This document shows, piece after piece, positions 33,263 through 42,320 of a stretch of DNA of 64,000 nt. The stretch comes from Gluconacetobacter asukensis (lineage in GTDB: Bacteria > Pseudomonadota > Alphaproteobacteria > Acetobacterales > Acetobacteraceae): the NCBI RefSeq assembly GCF_014174375.1, contig NZ_JABEQE010000013.1, positions 1 to 64,000 on the forward strand. The letters run 5' to 3'. Under the pieces are notes generated by a model, which made no database searches, was not told where the DNA came from, and worked only from the letters and a program-made list of their open reading frames with translations. Position numbers and translations under genes: made by a program. Every line of letters starts with the position of its first letter. The stretch's first letter is position 1.

Positions 33263-34543
33263 TCAGAGGGCTCTGGCGGGATGTAGGTTTCCGGCCGGGC
33301 AAAGACTCTGTCCGGCACAGGTGCCGATGGGCAGGGCCGTGACACCGTCGCCCAGCAGGCCCGGCTTCCGGGCCGAGCGGAGCTGGTCGAGCCCCTGATG
33401 CAGGATCACCGCGCGCACCATGCGGCGGCCATCCTTTAGGCGCCAGCGTTCGAAGGCCAGGGTCGTGTCGGGGGCTGTCGGGTCCGGCTGGTCGGTGAAA
33501 TGCCAGTCCAGGCCGAAGATCGTCCCCAGCATGTCCAGCGTCGTGTCATGTCCGGCGAACAGGACCAGCCTGGCGTCCGGCCCGATTGCGCTGTGATCGG
33601 GCAGGGTGACCGGGCGGTCGGTCAGCAGGTCGACGATGGCGCGTGACAGGACCGAACCGCGCGGGATGGCGATGGCGGGCAGGCGACGGGTCAGCGTTGA
33701 GGCATAGATATGTGCCGGCAGGATCGTGGCCAGCATGGCCGGGCCGTCCGGCGTGCCCCAGGCCACCTGTTGCGGCCCCATGCCCTGGGCGTAGGCCAGC
33801 ATTATGTTTTCCGCGATCGTGGCCGCCAGGATGGGGCCGCCTTTCAGGTGCGGTGCCCTGGGCGGGCCGGACAGGGAAAGGCCGTCGGTCAGGCAGGGGC
33901 CGGTCCGGCCGGCGCAGCCATCCGGGGCGACCAGCGTCTGGAGTCGGGCCAGCGCGTCCTGGACCGGCTGGGGCCGGTGGTCGCGGTCTTGGGCGATTTC
34001 CTGGTCCAGCGCGGCGGTTACGCGGGCCTGGTCCAGGGTCGCGGCGTTGGCGCCGAGGGCGTTGAAGAACGGGTCCGCGTGACCTGCCGGCAGCGCGCGG
34101 GATGTGAGGCCGCAGCGGGGGGCGAGATGTTCGGCCATGATCGCGCCGCTCTGGCGCGTGCGGTCGTCGGCGGCGTCGGCCCAGATTGCGACCGCGCCGG
34201 GGGCGGGGCAGCCGGTGGTGGGGAGGAGGCCGAACTGGCGGTAACGCTGGTCCAGCGCATCCGTCATGGCGGCCAGCGCCGCGCGGCCATGTTCGGTCAG
34301 TTGTCCCGGCGCGACTGGCCAGGAGGGCCAGTCGCGGCCGGTCTGGGCTTTCAGTTCCGCGGGTGGCCTGGTGGGGCTGCGGATGCCGTGGCGGGCGACC
34401 AGCACGATTTTTTCCAGCGTTGCGCCCGCGATGGCGGGGGCGCCGGGTACTTCGCCCGGGATGGCCGCCCGGGAGTTGCCCCCCAGCGTTGCGGCCAAGA
34501 GGAGGGCGGCGCCGAGGGTGCGGGTTGCAGGGCGGGTTCTCAT
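33263..34543 (-). CDS. Histidine acid phosphatase / phytase-like protein
   Basis: A 426-residue secreted enzyme. The signal peptide is TLGAALLLAATLGGNSRAA. The phospho-accepting motif RHGIRSPT begins at Arg51, and the proton-donor HD motif appears as FAGHDTTLDML near the C-terminus, the pair that defines the branch 2 histidine phosphatases (E. coli AppA phytase, glucose-1-phosphatase). It should release phosphate from phytate or sugar phosphates in the periplasm. It overlaps the upstream TonB receptor by 4 bp and is the last gene of a fecI-fecR-receptor unit, an unusual place for a phytase. Substrate preference cannot be read from sequence. Confidence 0.88.
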   Translation of the reverse strand: MRTRPATRTLGAALLLAATLGGNSRAAIPGEVPGAPAIAGATLEKIVLVARHGIRSPTRPPAELKAQTGRDWPSWPVAPGQLTEHGRAALAAMTDALDQRYRQFGLLPTTGCPAPGAVAIWADAADDRTRQSGAIMAEHLAPRCGLTSRALPAGHADPFFNALGANAATLDQARVTAALDQEIAQDRDHRPQPVQDALARLQTLVAPDGCAGRTGPCLTDGLSLSGPPRAPHLKGGPILAATIAENIMLAYAQGMGPQQVAWGTPDGPAMLATILPAHIYASTLTRRLPAIAIPRGSVLSRAIVDLLTDRPVTLPDHSAIGPDARLVLFAGHDTTLDMLGTIFGLDWHFTDQPDPTAPDTTLAFERWRLKDGRRMVRAVILHQGLDQLRSARKPGLLGDGVTALPIGTCAGQSLCPAGNLHPARAL

Positions 34544-37059
34544 GGCAGGGTCATCGACAGGTTGAAGAAGACGCTGCGGCCGGACAGGCGCCAGTAGAGC
34601 GGTGCGCCGTCGGGATAGCCCGCGCTGGCCGCAGACTGGTTGCCGGCGAAATCGCTGATGGCGTGGCTGTCGAACAGGTTGGCGATCTTGAGGCTGGGGG
34701 TCAGGTCGCTCATGAAGCCGGCCAGATGGTGGAAATGCCAGCCCAGGGCAAGGTCGGCGGTCGCGGTGCTGCCGATGCGATACTGGTTGGCGAACACGGT
34801 GTGGCCGTCGCTGTCCGTGGTGCTGTCCAGCCCCCAGTGATTGCCGACGAACTTGCCGATCAGCGAGAAATAGGGGCCCTTGCCGTTGTCGTAGAGCAGG
34901 CCGAACGAGGCCAGCACGTTCGGGGTGGCGGCCACGCGCACCTGGGTGTGTTTGTACTGGGCGTCGTTCACGCTGTAATTGCCATAGAGCGAGAAGCCGG
35001 CGCCGATGGCGTATTGCCCTTCGATCTCCAGGCCCTTGTAGACGGCGCCGCCGCTGTTGACCGAGGTGCTCTGGGTACCGATGCCGGGGACGTTGATCTG
35101 GGCAGAGGCGATGTAGTTCGAAAAATCGATGTAATAGGCATCGGCCGAGACGGTCCAGCGCTTCTTCTGGAGCACGGTGCCGACCTGGTAGTTCAGCGTG
35201 GTCTCCGGGCGGACGCTGCCGACATTCTGGGTCTGGAAGACGCTCATCGGCGGGGCGAGGAAGCCGCGTGCGATCTGGCCGTAGGCGCTCCAGCCCGGCA
35301 GGATGATCTGGTTGATCGCGATCGACGGTTGCCAGGAGGTGAAGGTCTGCTGGTCGTTCAGCGGCACCTTGGTCGATTTGTTGATCGCCGCGTCATAATC
35401 GCGGTGGAAATAGGAATATTTGATGCCCGGCTTGACCGTCATGCCCTTCATGGGATGCCAGTCGAATTCGAGATAGGGCTGGACCGTCGTGTTCAGGTCG
35501 GAAATATCGTAGCTGTACGCGGAACCGTTCTTGCCCGGAACCGGAATGGCGCCCTGGCTGAGATCGACGGCATAGGTGTAGCGCCGGTCGTCCTGCACAT
35601 CGGCCCAGACGCCCATCAGCACGTCGCCAACCGGAGTGCTGGCCCGGAAGCGCATCGTATCGCCGTAATCGCGGAAGCTGGCGCGGGCATATTTGCCGGG
35701 AATGTCGGTCTTGTAGGTGGCCAGTTTCTTGCCGGCGGTGGAATAGAAGGTCACGCCGTTGGCGGAGGCGTCATTCTGGCTGGCGTCGGTCGATTCGGTG
35801 TAATCATGGACAAAGCCGTTGGTATACAGCTTGTTTTCGAATGTCAGCCACGGGGCGAGGCGCGTCTTGAGATTGACGTAGCTGAAATCGGACTGGTAGG
35901 TGCTGGGATTGTAGCCGTAATAGCATTGCAGCGCGCGGTCGAAGCACAGCCCGTAATTATTGCCATATTTGGCGTATTCGGCCAGCGTCGCGCCCTGGGT
36001 GGTATACTGCCATTCCTTGTCATAGGTCGTGAGCAGGGTCAGGGTCGTATGCTCGCCCAGGTCGATCACGTCCTTGAACAGCAGGTTGCTGCGCCGTTCG
36101 GCCGATCCGGTCAGGTAGCCGTCGGTTTCCTCATGCTGCACGTCGAGCACCATGGAGCCGAAACGGGTCTTGCCGCTGTCGATCTCGACCCCGCCGGCGC
36201 GGGTGTTGAAACTGCCGTAGGTACCGTAAGGCGTAACGCCGAACTGCTTCGCCGGCGCGCGGGATTCGAAGCCGATCGTGCCGCCGAAGGTTGCGTTGCC
36301 GCTGGTCGATGCCGTGCCGGGGCCGCGATCGACCTGAACCTGATCGAGAAAATGCGAGATGAACAGAGAGGATGTCGTGTGATGCAGGTCTGACGCATCG
36401 CCGAACGGGATGCCGTCGAACGTCATGTTGTACTGGCCGTCCTGGAAACCGCGCAGGCTGATGGTCTCGGCCTTGCCCATGCCCGGGCCGTTGGGGTTCT
36501 GCGACCAGATGCTGGGCTGGAACTTGATGATATCGTCCACGCTGGCCAGCGGGATGATGTTGTTGGTGATGAAGCGCTTCTGGATCACCGATGTCGGCTC
36601 GGTGATCGTCAGCGGTACGGTCGAGGGAGCCAGGCGTTCGGCGCGCCGGATGACGGTGACCTCTTCGGTATCCTTCTGCGCGGCGCGGGCGGACTGGTTG
36701 GGATGGGGCGCTGTGCCCGCCGGGCCTTCGATCAGAAATCCGCCGTCATGCTGCGGCACGGCGTGCAGGCCGCTGCCCTGCAGCAGGCGGGTTGCCGCAT
36801 CTTCGACGCTCAGCGTGCCGTCCACGGCCGGGGCGCGGCGGTTGCCGATTTCGCTGCTGGCGAAGAGGATGTCCCGGCCGCTGATGCGCGCCAGTTCTTC
36901 GAGCGATTCCGCCAGGGGCTGGGCGCGCAGATGCACGGTGACGGGGGCGGGCGTGGCGGTGCCGGCATGTGCCGGCTGGAGGCCGGCGATGGCGGTGGAG
37001 ATGACCAGCAGGGCGGCCAGGCGTTGCGGAGAAGGGTGAGGAGACGGCGAGCGTGACAT
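34540..37059 (-). CDS. TonB-dependent receptor with N-terminal signalling (STN) domain
   Basis: An 839-residue outer-membrane transducer. After a signal peptide (AALLVISTAIAGLQPAHA) comes an STN domain (about 38-112, with LAESLEELARISGRDILFASSEI and VEDAATRLLQGSGL), then the plug (SVDDIIKFQPSIW, ISLRGFQDGQYNMTFDGIPFGD) and a 22-strand-type barrel ending in FFNLSMTLP. The STN domain talks to an anti-sigma factor; fecR and fecI genes lie just upstream on the same strand. It should import a chelate and signal its presence. The overlapping phosphatase gene suggests the ligand may be a phosphorylated compound such as ferric phytate; that is inference. Confidence 0.92.
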   Translation of the reverse strand: MSRSPSPHPSPQRLAALLVISTAIAGLQPAHAGTATPAPVTVHLRAQPLAESLEELARISGRDILFASSEIGNRRAPAVDGTLSVEDAATRLLQGSGLHAVPQHDGGFLIEGPAGTAPHPNQSARAAQKDTEEVTVIRRAERLAPSTVPLTITEPTSVIQKRFITNNIIPLASVDDIIKFQPSIWSQNPNGPGMGKAETISLRGFQDGQYNMTFDGIPFGDASDLHHTTSSLFISHFLDQVQVDRGPGTASTSGNATFGGTIGFESRAPAKQFGVTPYGTYGSFNTRAGGVEIDSGKTRFGSMVLDVQHEETDGYLTGSAERRSNLLFKDVIDLGEHTTLTLLTTYDKEWQYTTQGATLAEYAKYGNNYGLCFDRALQCYYGYNPSTYQSDFSYVNLKTRLAPWLTFENKLYTNGFVHDYTESTDASQNDASANGVTFYSTAGKKLATYKTDIPGKYARASFRDYGDTMRFRASTPVGDVLMGVWADVQDDRRYTYAVDLSQGAIPVPGKNGSAYSYDISDLNTTVQPYLEFDWHPMKGMTVKPGIKYSYFHRDYDAAINKSTKVPLNDQQTFTSWQPSIAINQIILPGWSAYGQIARGFLAPPMSVFQTQNVGSVRPETTLNYQVGTVLQKKRWTVSADAYYIDFSNYIASAQINVPGIGTQSTSVNSGGAVYKGLEIEGQYAIGAGFSLYGNYSVNDAQYKHTQVRVAATPNVLASFGLLYDNGKGPYFSLIGKFVGNHWGLDSTTDSDGHTVFANQYRIGSTATADLALGWHFHHLAGFMSDLTPSLKIANLFDSHAISDFAGNQSAASAGYPDGAPLYWRLSGRSVFFNLSMTLP

Positions 37060-37151
37060 CGGGGGGAGTCCTGTCTGTGGCGCCGGTTGCGCCGGCTTAC
37101 AGGCGTGACGAACTTCCGCGACGAGTCCTCAATGTTTTTGGCTGTGTTTCA

Positions 37152-38054
37152 TCAAAGCTTCACAATCCGTAGGGTGGTGCCGTCTTCGATGCGCACGGGG
37201 AGCAGGTGCATCAGGGCACGGGCGAAGCCTGCCATGTTGCCGGTATGGTACAGCCCGCTGATCCGCAGCGCGCCGATGCCGGGCGATGCGATTTCCATCT
37301 TTCTTTCGCTGTAGCGGTTCATGTCCGCGATCGCCTCGGCCAGGGGGGTATCGCGGAAGACGACGCGGCCCGTGCGCCAGGCGATCAGATCGTCCAGTCT
37401 CGGATGGTCGATGCAGGGGGGCTGGCCGGTGCGCAGGATCAGGCGCGTGCCGCGGCCGATGGTGATGGGGCTGGCCGACCCCGAGGCGGGAATGGCCGTC
37501 AGCGTGCCGTCTAGGACCGTGGCGGCCAGTCCGTCATCGAGCAGGCTGATATCGAACTGCCCGGCGGAGGATGTCAGGGTGCCGGTTGCCGTTGCCAGGC
37601 GCAGGGGGAGCGCACCGCCGGGCAGCGTCAGGGCGATCCGCCCGCGGGCCAGCCATGCTTCGTCGCGACCCATTCTGGGGGAAAAGACGATCATGCTCTG
37701 GGTATCGAGCAGCAGGTCGGCGCCGCCTTGCAGGGTGCAATGGTGCCGTTCGCCGGTTGCGGTACGCAGGACCGTCGCTTCGGCCGGTGCGCCGGGCAGG
37801 CCGAACAGGCTGGCCGCCAGCCCGATGCCGCCCGCCAGGACAGCGCGGCGCGACGCCGTGTCGGTGTTCTGCCGGCCATTATGCCTGAGCGTCGCCGAGG
37901 AGGCCCAGACGCCGGACATCAGGGAAAAGACCTCGCGATGGCGCGGATGTTCGTCCAGCCATGCGGTGAAGCGGCGCTGTTCGTCCTCGGTGCAGTCTTC
38001 GGCCCGCAGACGTACCGACCAGCGGGCGGCGGTCTGGATGGTGCTGTCGCTCAT
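37152..38054 (-). CDS. fecR: FecR-type anti-sigma/transmembrane regulator
   Basis: A 300-residue protein. The cytoplasmic N-terminal domain has the family motif FTAWLDEHPRHREVFSLMSGVW. A membrane segment follows (AVLAGGIGLAASLFGLPGA), then the periplasmic FecR domain (RTATGERHHCTLQGGADLLLDTQS, RGRIALTLPGG) and a C-terminal STN-like part (FRDTPLAEAIADMNRYSERKM). It relays occupancy of the TonB receptor to the sigma factor. The start ATG at 38054 overlaps the fecI stop by 4 bp. A 97-bp gap to the receptor start allows a FecI-dependent promoter. Confidence 0.9.
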   Translation of the reverse strand: MSDSTIQTAARWSVRLRAEDCTEDEQRRFTAWLDEHPRHREVFSLMSGVWASSATLRHNGRQNTDTASRRAVLAGGIGLAASLFGLPGAPAEATVLRTATGERHHCTLQGGADLLLDTQSMIVFSPRMGRDEAWLARGRIALTLPGGALPLRLATATGTLTSSAGQFDISLLDDGLAATVLDGTLTAIPASGSASPITIGRGTRLILRTGQPPCIDHPRLDDLIAWRTGRVVFRDTPLAEAIADMNRYSERKMEIASPGIGALRISGLYHTGNMAGFARALMHLLPVRIEDGTTLRIVKL

Positions 38055-38563
38055 GCCGCGTCGCCGTCCAGCAGGGCCGTCGTCAGGACGCACAGGGCCT
38101 TGCTGATCTGTTTTTCGACCGTGCTGACGCTGACGCCGAGTTGGGCGGCGATGGTGCGGTAGGGCAGGTGATCCAGCCGGTGCATCAGGAAGATGCGGGC
38201 GGTGCGCGCATCGAGCGCTGCGAAGGCGGCCGAGAGGCGGGCCAGTTGCTGCCGGCCCAGCACCACGGCATCGGGCAGGGGCAGCGGGCAGGCGATGGAG
38301 TCCGCCTGCTCGGGTGGCAGGCTGACCAGGCTGACCAGGCTGACCAGGCTGTCGCGGCGTTCGCGGCGATATTCGTCGATGGCCAGGTTGCGCGCGGCTC
38401 GGAGCACATAGGCTTCGGTATTGGCGATGCCGGTATGGCCGCGTTCCAGGATGTGGAGCAGGGCCGTCTGCAGGAGATCTTCGGAATCGTGCCGGCCGGT
38501 CAGGCGGCGAATGCGGGCATGCAGCGACGCCCAACCGGTCTGCCGGATTGCCCAATCCGTCAT
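38051..38563 (-). CDS. fecI: ECF sigma factor, FecI type
   Basis: A 170-residue ECF sigma factor. Region 2 spans about 15-70 (DSEDLLQTALLHILERGH, then AYVLRAARNLAIDEYRRERR) and region 4 about 110-162 (LDARTARIFLMHRLDHLPYRTIAAQLGVSVSTVEKQISKAL). It directs transcription of the adjacent TonB receptor operon when released by FecR. The linker between the two regions is encoded by three and a half copies of a 9-bp tandem repeat, giving SLVSLVSLVSL. It is divergent from the YfdX gene across a gap that holds a 12-bp inverted repeat. Confidence 0.92.
   Translation of the reverse strand: MTDWAIRQTGWASLHARIRRLTGRHDSEDLLQTALLHILERGHTGIANTEAYVLRAARNLAIDEYRRERRDSLVSLVSLVSLPPEQADSIACPLPLPDAVVLGRQQLARLSAAFAALDARTARIFLMHRLDHLPYRTIAAQLGVSVSTVEKQISKALCVLTTALLDGDAA
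38321..38351. repeat. 9-bp tandem repeat inside fecI
   Basis: GCTGACCAG is repeated three times exactly, then GCTG. On the coding strand it encodes Ser-Leu-Val units in the linker between sigma regions 2 and 4. Changes in copy number would stay in frame and only alter linker length. Confidence 0.9.
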
Positions 38564-38616
38564 GTCCCTCGCGCCCTCGTTCCGCTCTGTCCGGTATCGG
38601 AGCGGACCCTAGAAGG

Positions 38617-38659
38617 ACGTTCCGGTCCTGTCATCGGCGCGGGACCGGGACCGGAACGT
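38617..38659. promoter_or_regulatory. 12-bp inverted repeat between fecI and yfdX
   Basis: ACGTTCCGGTCC (38617-38628) and GGACCGGAACGT (38648-38659) are exact complements separated by 19 nt. It lies 53 bp before the fecI start and about 110 bp before yfdX. It could be a regulator site or an RNA hairpin in one of the two leaders. Confidence 0.5.
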
Positions 38660-38769
38660 TATTCTTTAAATCTTCATGATCGCGGAGCGCATCCCTGCCC
38701 TGACTTGTTCTCCGGGCTCCAGCAACATTATGTTAAAAATACCCATTCACGACGAAAAGGATGTCAGAC

Positions 38770-39462
38770 ATGCGGATTGTGGCCTCGCTGGCGGTTGTGG
38801 CAGCACTCGGTTCCGTGCCTTCGCTGTCGCATGCCGCGCCGCTGCATGCGGCGTGGGAGAAATTCAAGGCCGGTCGGGCGATGCATCATCTTTCCAATGA
38901 CGGAGAGCGAGCGCTGGCCGACATCGTGACTGCCCGCCAGCTTGTTGCGCAGGGGAAGGTGGATCAGGCGGTGCCGCCCCTTTATGACGCGCAGAAGCGG
39001 CTGGAGGCCGCCCGCAAGGCCGAGAAACGCTACAACGCGGCGGAAAGCGCGCTTCAGCCCGCGCCGCAGCATCCGCTGCCGCCGACGCATCAGCCGGTGA
39101 CGACGCCGACTGATTGGGTACCGGTGGGTGGCGAGTTCATCGCCAGTGACATTCTGGCGCCCGAGAAGAAGGCGGCGGTCGCGTCGGCCAACGCCCAGCT
39201 GAAGGCAGGCGACAGCAAGGCCGCGGCCCAGACGATGCAGGTCGTGGGCGAGGATGTCGATTTCATCGTCGCGCTGGCGCCGCTGGGCCAGACGGAAGGC
39301 GCGGTCAACCGGGCGACGGTGTTCGTCGAGGGCCGCCAGCCGAAGCAGGCGGCCGAGGCGCTGGACCAGGCGCTGGACGGAATTGTCTTCGTCTCGCAGG
39401 ATTTCATTGAGACCCTGACGCCGACCGCCCCGGCGCCCTCGGCGCAGCCGGCGAAGAAATAA
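38770..39462 (+). CDS. YfdX-family periplasmic protein
   Basis: A 230-residue secreted protein. Signal peptide RIVASLAVVAALGSVPSLSHA, then a helical body: NDGERALADIVTARQLVAQGKVDQAVPPLYDAQKRLEAA, VPVGGEFIASDILAPEKKAAVASANAQLKAGDSKAA and the final helix. These are the YfdX features; E. coli YfdX is induced by EvgA and linked to acid and drug tolerance, with chaperone-like activity reported. ATG 38770 has AAAAGGA at good distance; ATG 38761 sits directly on the ribosome site. Acid tolerance would fit an acetic acid bacterium, but that is inference. Confidence 0.85.
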   Translation: MRIVASLAVVAALGSVPSLSHAAPLHAAWEKFKAGRAMHHLSNDGERALADIVTARQLVAQGKVDQAVPPLYDAQKRLEAARKAEKRYNAAESALQPAPQHPLPPTHQPVTTPTDWVPVGGEFIASDILAPEKKAAVASANAQLKAGDSKAAAQTMQVVGEDVDFIVALAPLGQTEGAVNRATVFVEGRQPKQAAEALDQALDGIVFVSQDFIETLTPTAPAPSAQPAKK

Positions 39463-39567
39463 TCACCGCGGCGGCCGGGGCGGACGGCGTTCGCCCCCGT
39501 GCTTGCGTCTTCCGCCTGTCCGGCGTTAGTGGATAGGCGGATTTGCAGTGAACGAGGTGGCCGGACC

Positions 39568-40017
39568 GTGAACGGGCGGGACGCGATCAGGAAGGAGCGG
39601 CCGGGATGGGGCCGCTGGACGGTCGCCTTGCTCGTGCTGTGCGGCTATCTCGGCTTGCTGGGCATTCAGGCGCGCGCGCTGCCCGGCGAGATGCCCCGGG
39701 CCACGCTGGAGCGTCTGACGGGCATTCATCTGACGCCGCCACCCGCGTCCAACATGTGTGATGACATGCCCGGTATGGCGATGGCCGGCATGCCGGGGTC
39801 GGGCGACCGGTCGCATGGCCATGCGCCGGACAATGATGCCTGCCCGCTTTGCCCGCTTCTGCACCTGTCGCTGGTTGTGCTGCCGGTTGTGCTGGCGGCA
39901 CTCTGTCTCCTGCACCGGCTGGTGCGGGTGCGCTACAGCCCGGCCCGGCCGCGTGCGCCGCCGATGCGGCGGGCCCTTTTGCGGCCCCCGGCCATTGGGC
40001 CGCCCTTGACGATCTGA
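39568..40017 (+). CDS. DUF2946-like membrane protein before the copper receptor
   Basis: A 149-residue protein with an N-terminal hydrophobic segment (WTVALLVLCGYLGLLGIQARAL), a Met/His/Asp-rich middle (CDDMPGMAMAGMPG, then SHGHAPDND) and the motif ACPLCPLLHLSLVVLPVVLAALCLLHRL, which holds the CxxC and membrane helix of DUF2946. The GTG start at 39568 has GAGGTGG 7 nt upstream. Met- and His-rich stretches and the copper TonB receptor downstream point to copper handling; the exact role of the family is not known to me. Confidence 0.72.
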   Translation: MNGRDAIRKERPGWGRWTVALLVLCGYLGLLGIQARALPGEMPRATLERLTGIHLTPPPASNMCDDMPGMAMAGMPGSGDRSHGHAPDNDACPLCPLLHLSLVVLPVVLAALCLLHRLVRVRYSPARPRAPPMRRALLRPPAIGPPLTI

Positions 40018-40172
40018 GAGATTTTTCAGCGATCGTGCCGCCGCATGCCCGTAGGGGGTGGCCTGTACGATCCTGAACCGTCTCCGCGCATGACGCGCCC
40101 ATGGCCTGCGTACGGGGAAACCGGTGCGCGTGGCCCGTGGGCTGTGGTTCTCTCTCAGATCAGGTTTCTGTC

Positions 40173-42311
40173 ATGACAGATCATGTCCGGTCCTTGTGGA
40201 TCGGTGCCGTGGCGTGCGGCTGGGCCGTCGCCGGCGGGTTGACCGTTGTTCCTGCGTGGGCGGACCAGGCCGTGTCCGCGCCGATATCCTCTCAATCCTC
40301 ATCTGCCGGAGCGGCGGGCGAGTTCATTACCGTCAACGGCGTACGGCGGCCGGCGGGGCATAGTGCGGATACGAGCGCCCTGCTGTCTCATGCGTTGGGG
40401 TTCAGCAGTTATGCGGCCGGTGGCGTGTCGGCGCTGCCGGTGCTGAACGGGATGGCGGATGACCGGGTGGCGACCTTTGTGGACGGGATGCGGATTGCCT
40501 CAGCCTGTCCCAATCACATGAATCCGGCGATGTCCTATATCGATCCGGACAGCGTGGCGTCGGTGATCGCCACCGCCGGGGTCACCTCGGTCAGCCAGGG
40601 GGGCGACAGTACCGGGGGGACGGTCTCGGTCGAGCGGCGCGATCCGCAATTTGCCAAGGCCGGGGTGCTTCTCGTCACCGGCCGGCTGCGGGGGGATTAT
40701 CGCAGCAATGGAGGCGGGTCCGGCGCGTCGGGGTCGGTGACGGTGGCGAACGACCTGCTGAGCCTGCGCTATACCGGCTCCTACAGCCATGCCAGCGATT
40801 ACCATGCCGGCGGTGACGGGCCGCGCGTGCGGTCGACCAGTTATCTGAGCTTCAACCATGCCTTCACGCTGGGCGTGCACAAGGACAATCATCTGCTGGC
40901 GCTGACGGTCGGGCAGCAGGATATTCCGTATGAGGGTTTTCCGAATCAATACATGGATATGACCAACAACCGGTCGACCTTCGTGAACGGCAAGTACAAG
41001 GGCGATTTCGACTGGGGCACGCTGGAGGCGCGGGGATTCTGGCAACGGGTGGATCATGTCATGGACATGATGTCGGACAAGGGTGGGCATACGGCCTCGA
41101 CGGGCATGCCGATGAATACCGATGCGCGGACGGCGGGCTATGCGATCAAGGCGACGATTCCGCTTGGCCGGCGGCATGAACTGGGCCTGGGGAGTTCGTT
41201 CGACCATAACGGGTTGAACGATTGGTGGCCGCCGCTGGCGGGCAGCATGATGATGGGGCCGAATACCTATCATAACGTCAATAACGGGTATCGGGACCGG
41301 CTGGGCCATTACATCGAATGGAAGGCGCAGTGGCTGCCGCGCTTGTCCACCGAACTGGGGATGCGCAGTGACCTGGTGATGATGAATACCGGCCCGGTCG
41401 CGCCCTATTCCTGGACCGAGATGATGAGCATGGCCGATGTCATGGCGGCGCGGCAGTTCAATGCGGCCTCGCGCGGGCGGACCGATACCAATTTCGATGT
41501 CACGGCGCTGGTGCACTGGCATCCGCTCGACAGTCTGATGGTCGAGGGCGGGTATGCGCGCAAGACGCGCTCGCCCAATTTGTACGAACGTTATGCCTGG
41601 GGCAGGGGGGCGATGGCGAGCAGCATGATCGGCTGGTTCGGCGACGGGAACGGCTATGTCGGCAACCTGGGCCTGACGCCGGAGATTGCCAATACCGCCA
41701 GCATGACGATCACGTGGCATGACCCGCGCGATCAGGCGTGGCTGCTGAAAATCCAGCCCTACTACACATACACGCATCATTATATCAACGTGATGCGTAT
41801 CGGGGCGCTTTCGAACGGCCTGTCGCAATTGCAGTTCGTCAACCACGATGCGCGGAGCTACGGCATCAACGGCTCGGCCTTTGCGCGGCTATGGCGGAGC
41901 GACGTGTTCGGCACCGGCGAGGTGCAGGCCAACCTCAACTGGGTGCGCGGGCAGGATCTGGTGACGCATTCCGGCCTTTATCATCAGATGCCGGCCAACG
42001 GCACGATTGCGCTGCACGAGATTTATGAGAACTGGACCGGTCGCGTCGAGGTAACGCTGGTCAAGGCCAAGGACACGGTCGACTGGCTGCGGCATGAGCC
42101 GCGCACGCCGGGTTATGCGTTGCTGGGATTGGGCGGGAGCTATCGGTGGCGGAATCTTACGCTCGATGCCAGCATCGATAACGTGCTGGACCAGAAATAT
42201 GATCTGCCGCTCGGGGGGCTTTCGCTGGGCGATTACAAGGCGACGGGCGTGCTGGGGGCGCTGCCCGGATTGGGGCGCTCTTACAATCTGAGCCTGACGG
42301 CGACGTTCTGA
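40173..42311 (+). CDS. TonB-dependent copper receptor (OprC/NosA-like)
   Basis: A 712-residue outer-membrane receptor. After the signal peptide (IGAVACGWAVAGGLTVVPAWA) the plug carries DDRVATFVDGMRIASACPNHMNPAMSYIDPDSV, a block diagnostic of TonB copper receptors, where Cys, His and Met suit Cu binding. The barrel is rich in Met (VDHVMDMMSDKGGH, GSMMMGPNTYHN) and ends NLSLTATF. It should import copper. ATG 40173 is chosen because the signal peptide follows directly. It is preceded by the DUF2946-like gene on the same strand with a 155-bp gap. Confidence 0.9.
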   Translation: MTDHVRSLWIGAVACGWAVAGGLTVVPAWADQAVSAPISSQSSSAGAAGEFITVNGVRRPAGHSADTSALLSHALGFSSYAAGGVSALPVLNGMADDRVATFVDGMRIASACPNHMNPAMSYIDPDSVASVIATAGVTSVSQGGDSTGGTVSVERRDPQFAKAGVLLVTGRLRGDYRSNGGGSGASGSVTVANDLLSLRYTGSYSHASDYHAGGDGPRVRSTSYLSFNHAFTLGVHKDNHLLALTVGQQDIPYEGFPNQYMDMTNNRSTFVNGKYKGDFDWGTLEARGFWQRVDHVMDMMSDKGGHTASTGMPMNTDARTAGYAIKATIPLGRRHELGLGSSFDHNGLNDWWPPLAGSMMMGPNTYHNVNNGYRDRLGHYIEWKAQWLPRLSTELGMRSDLVMMNTGPVAPYSWTEMMSMADVMAARQFNAASRGRTDTNFDVTALVHWHPLDSLMVEGGYARKTRSPNLYERYAWGRGAMASSMIGWFGDGNGYVGNLGLTPEIANTASMTITWHDPRDQAWLLKIQPYYTYTHHYINVMRIGALSNGLSQLQFVNHDARSYGINGSAFARLWRSDVFGTGEVQANLNWVRGQDLVTHSGLYHQMPANGTIALHEIYENWTGRVEVTLVKAKDTVDWLRHEPRTPGYALLGLGGSYRWRNLTLDASIDNVLDQKYDLPLGGLSLGDYKATGVLGALPGLGRSYNLSLTATF

Positions 42312-42320
42312 TGGGCCGGA

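Noticed and set aside
40018-40172. Cobalamin riboswitch before the copper receptor
   Set aside because: GGGGAAACCGGTGCG resembles one conserved block, but the essential GCAACTGT-like box is absent, and the receptor family is for copper.
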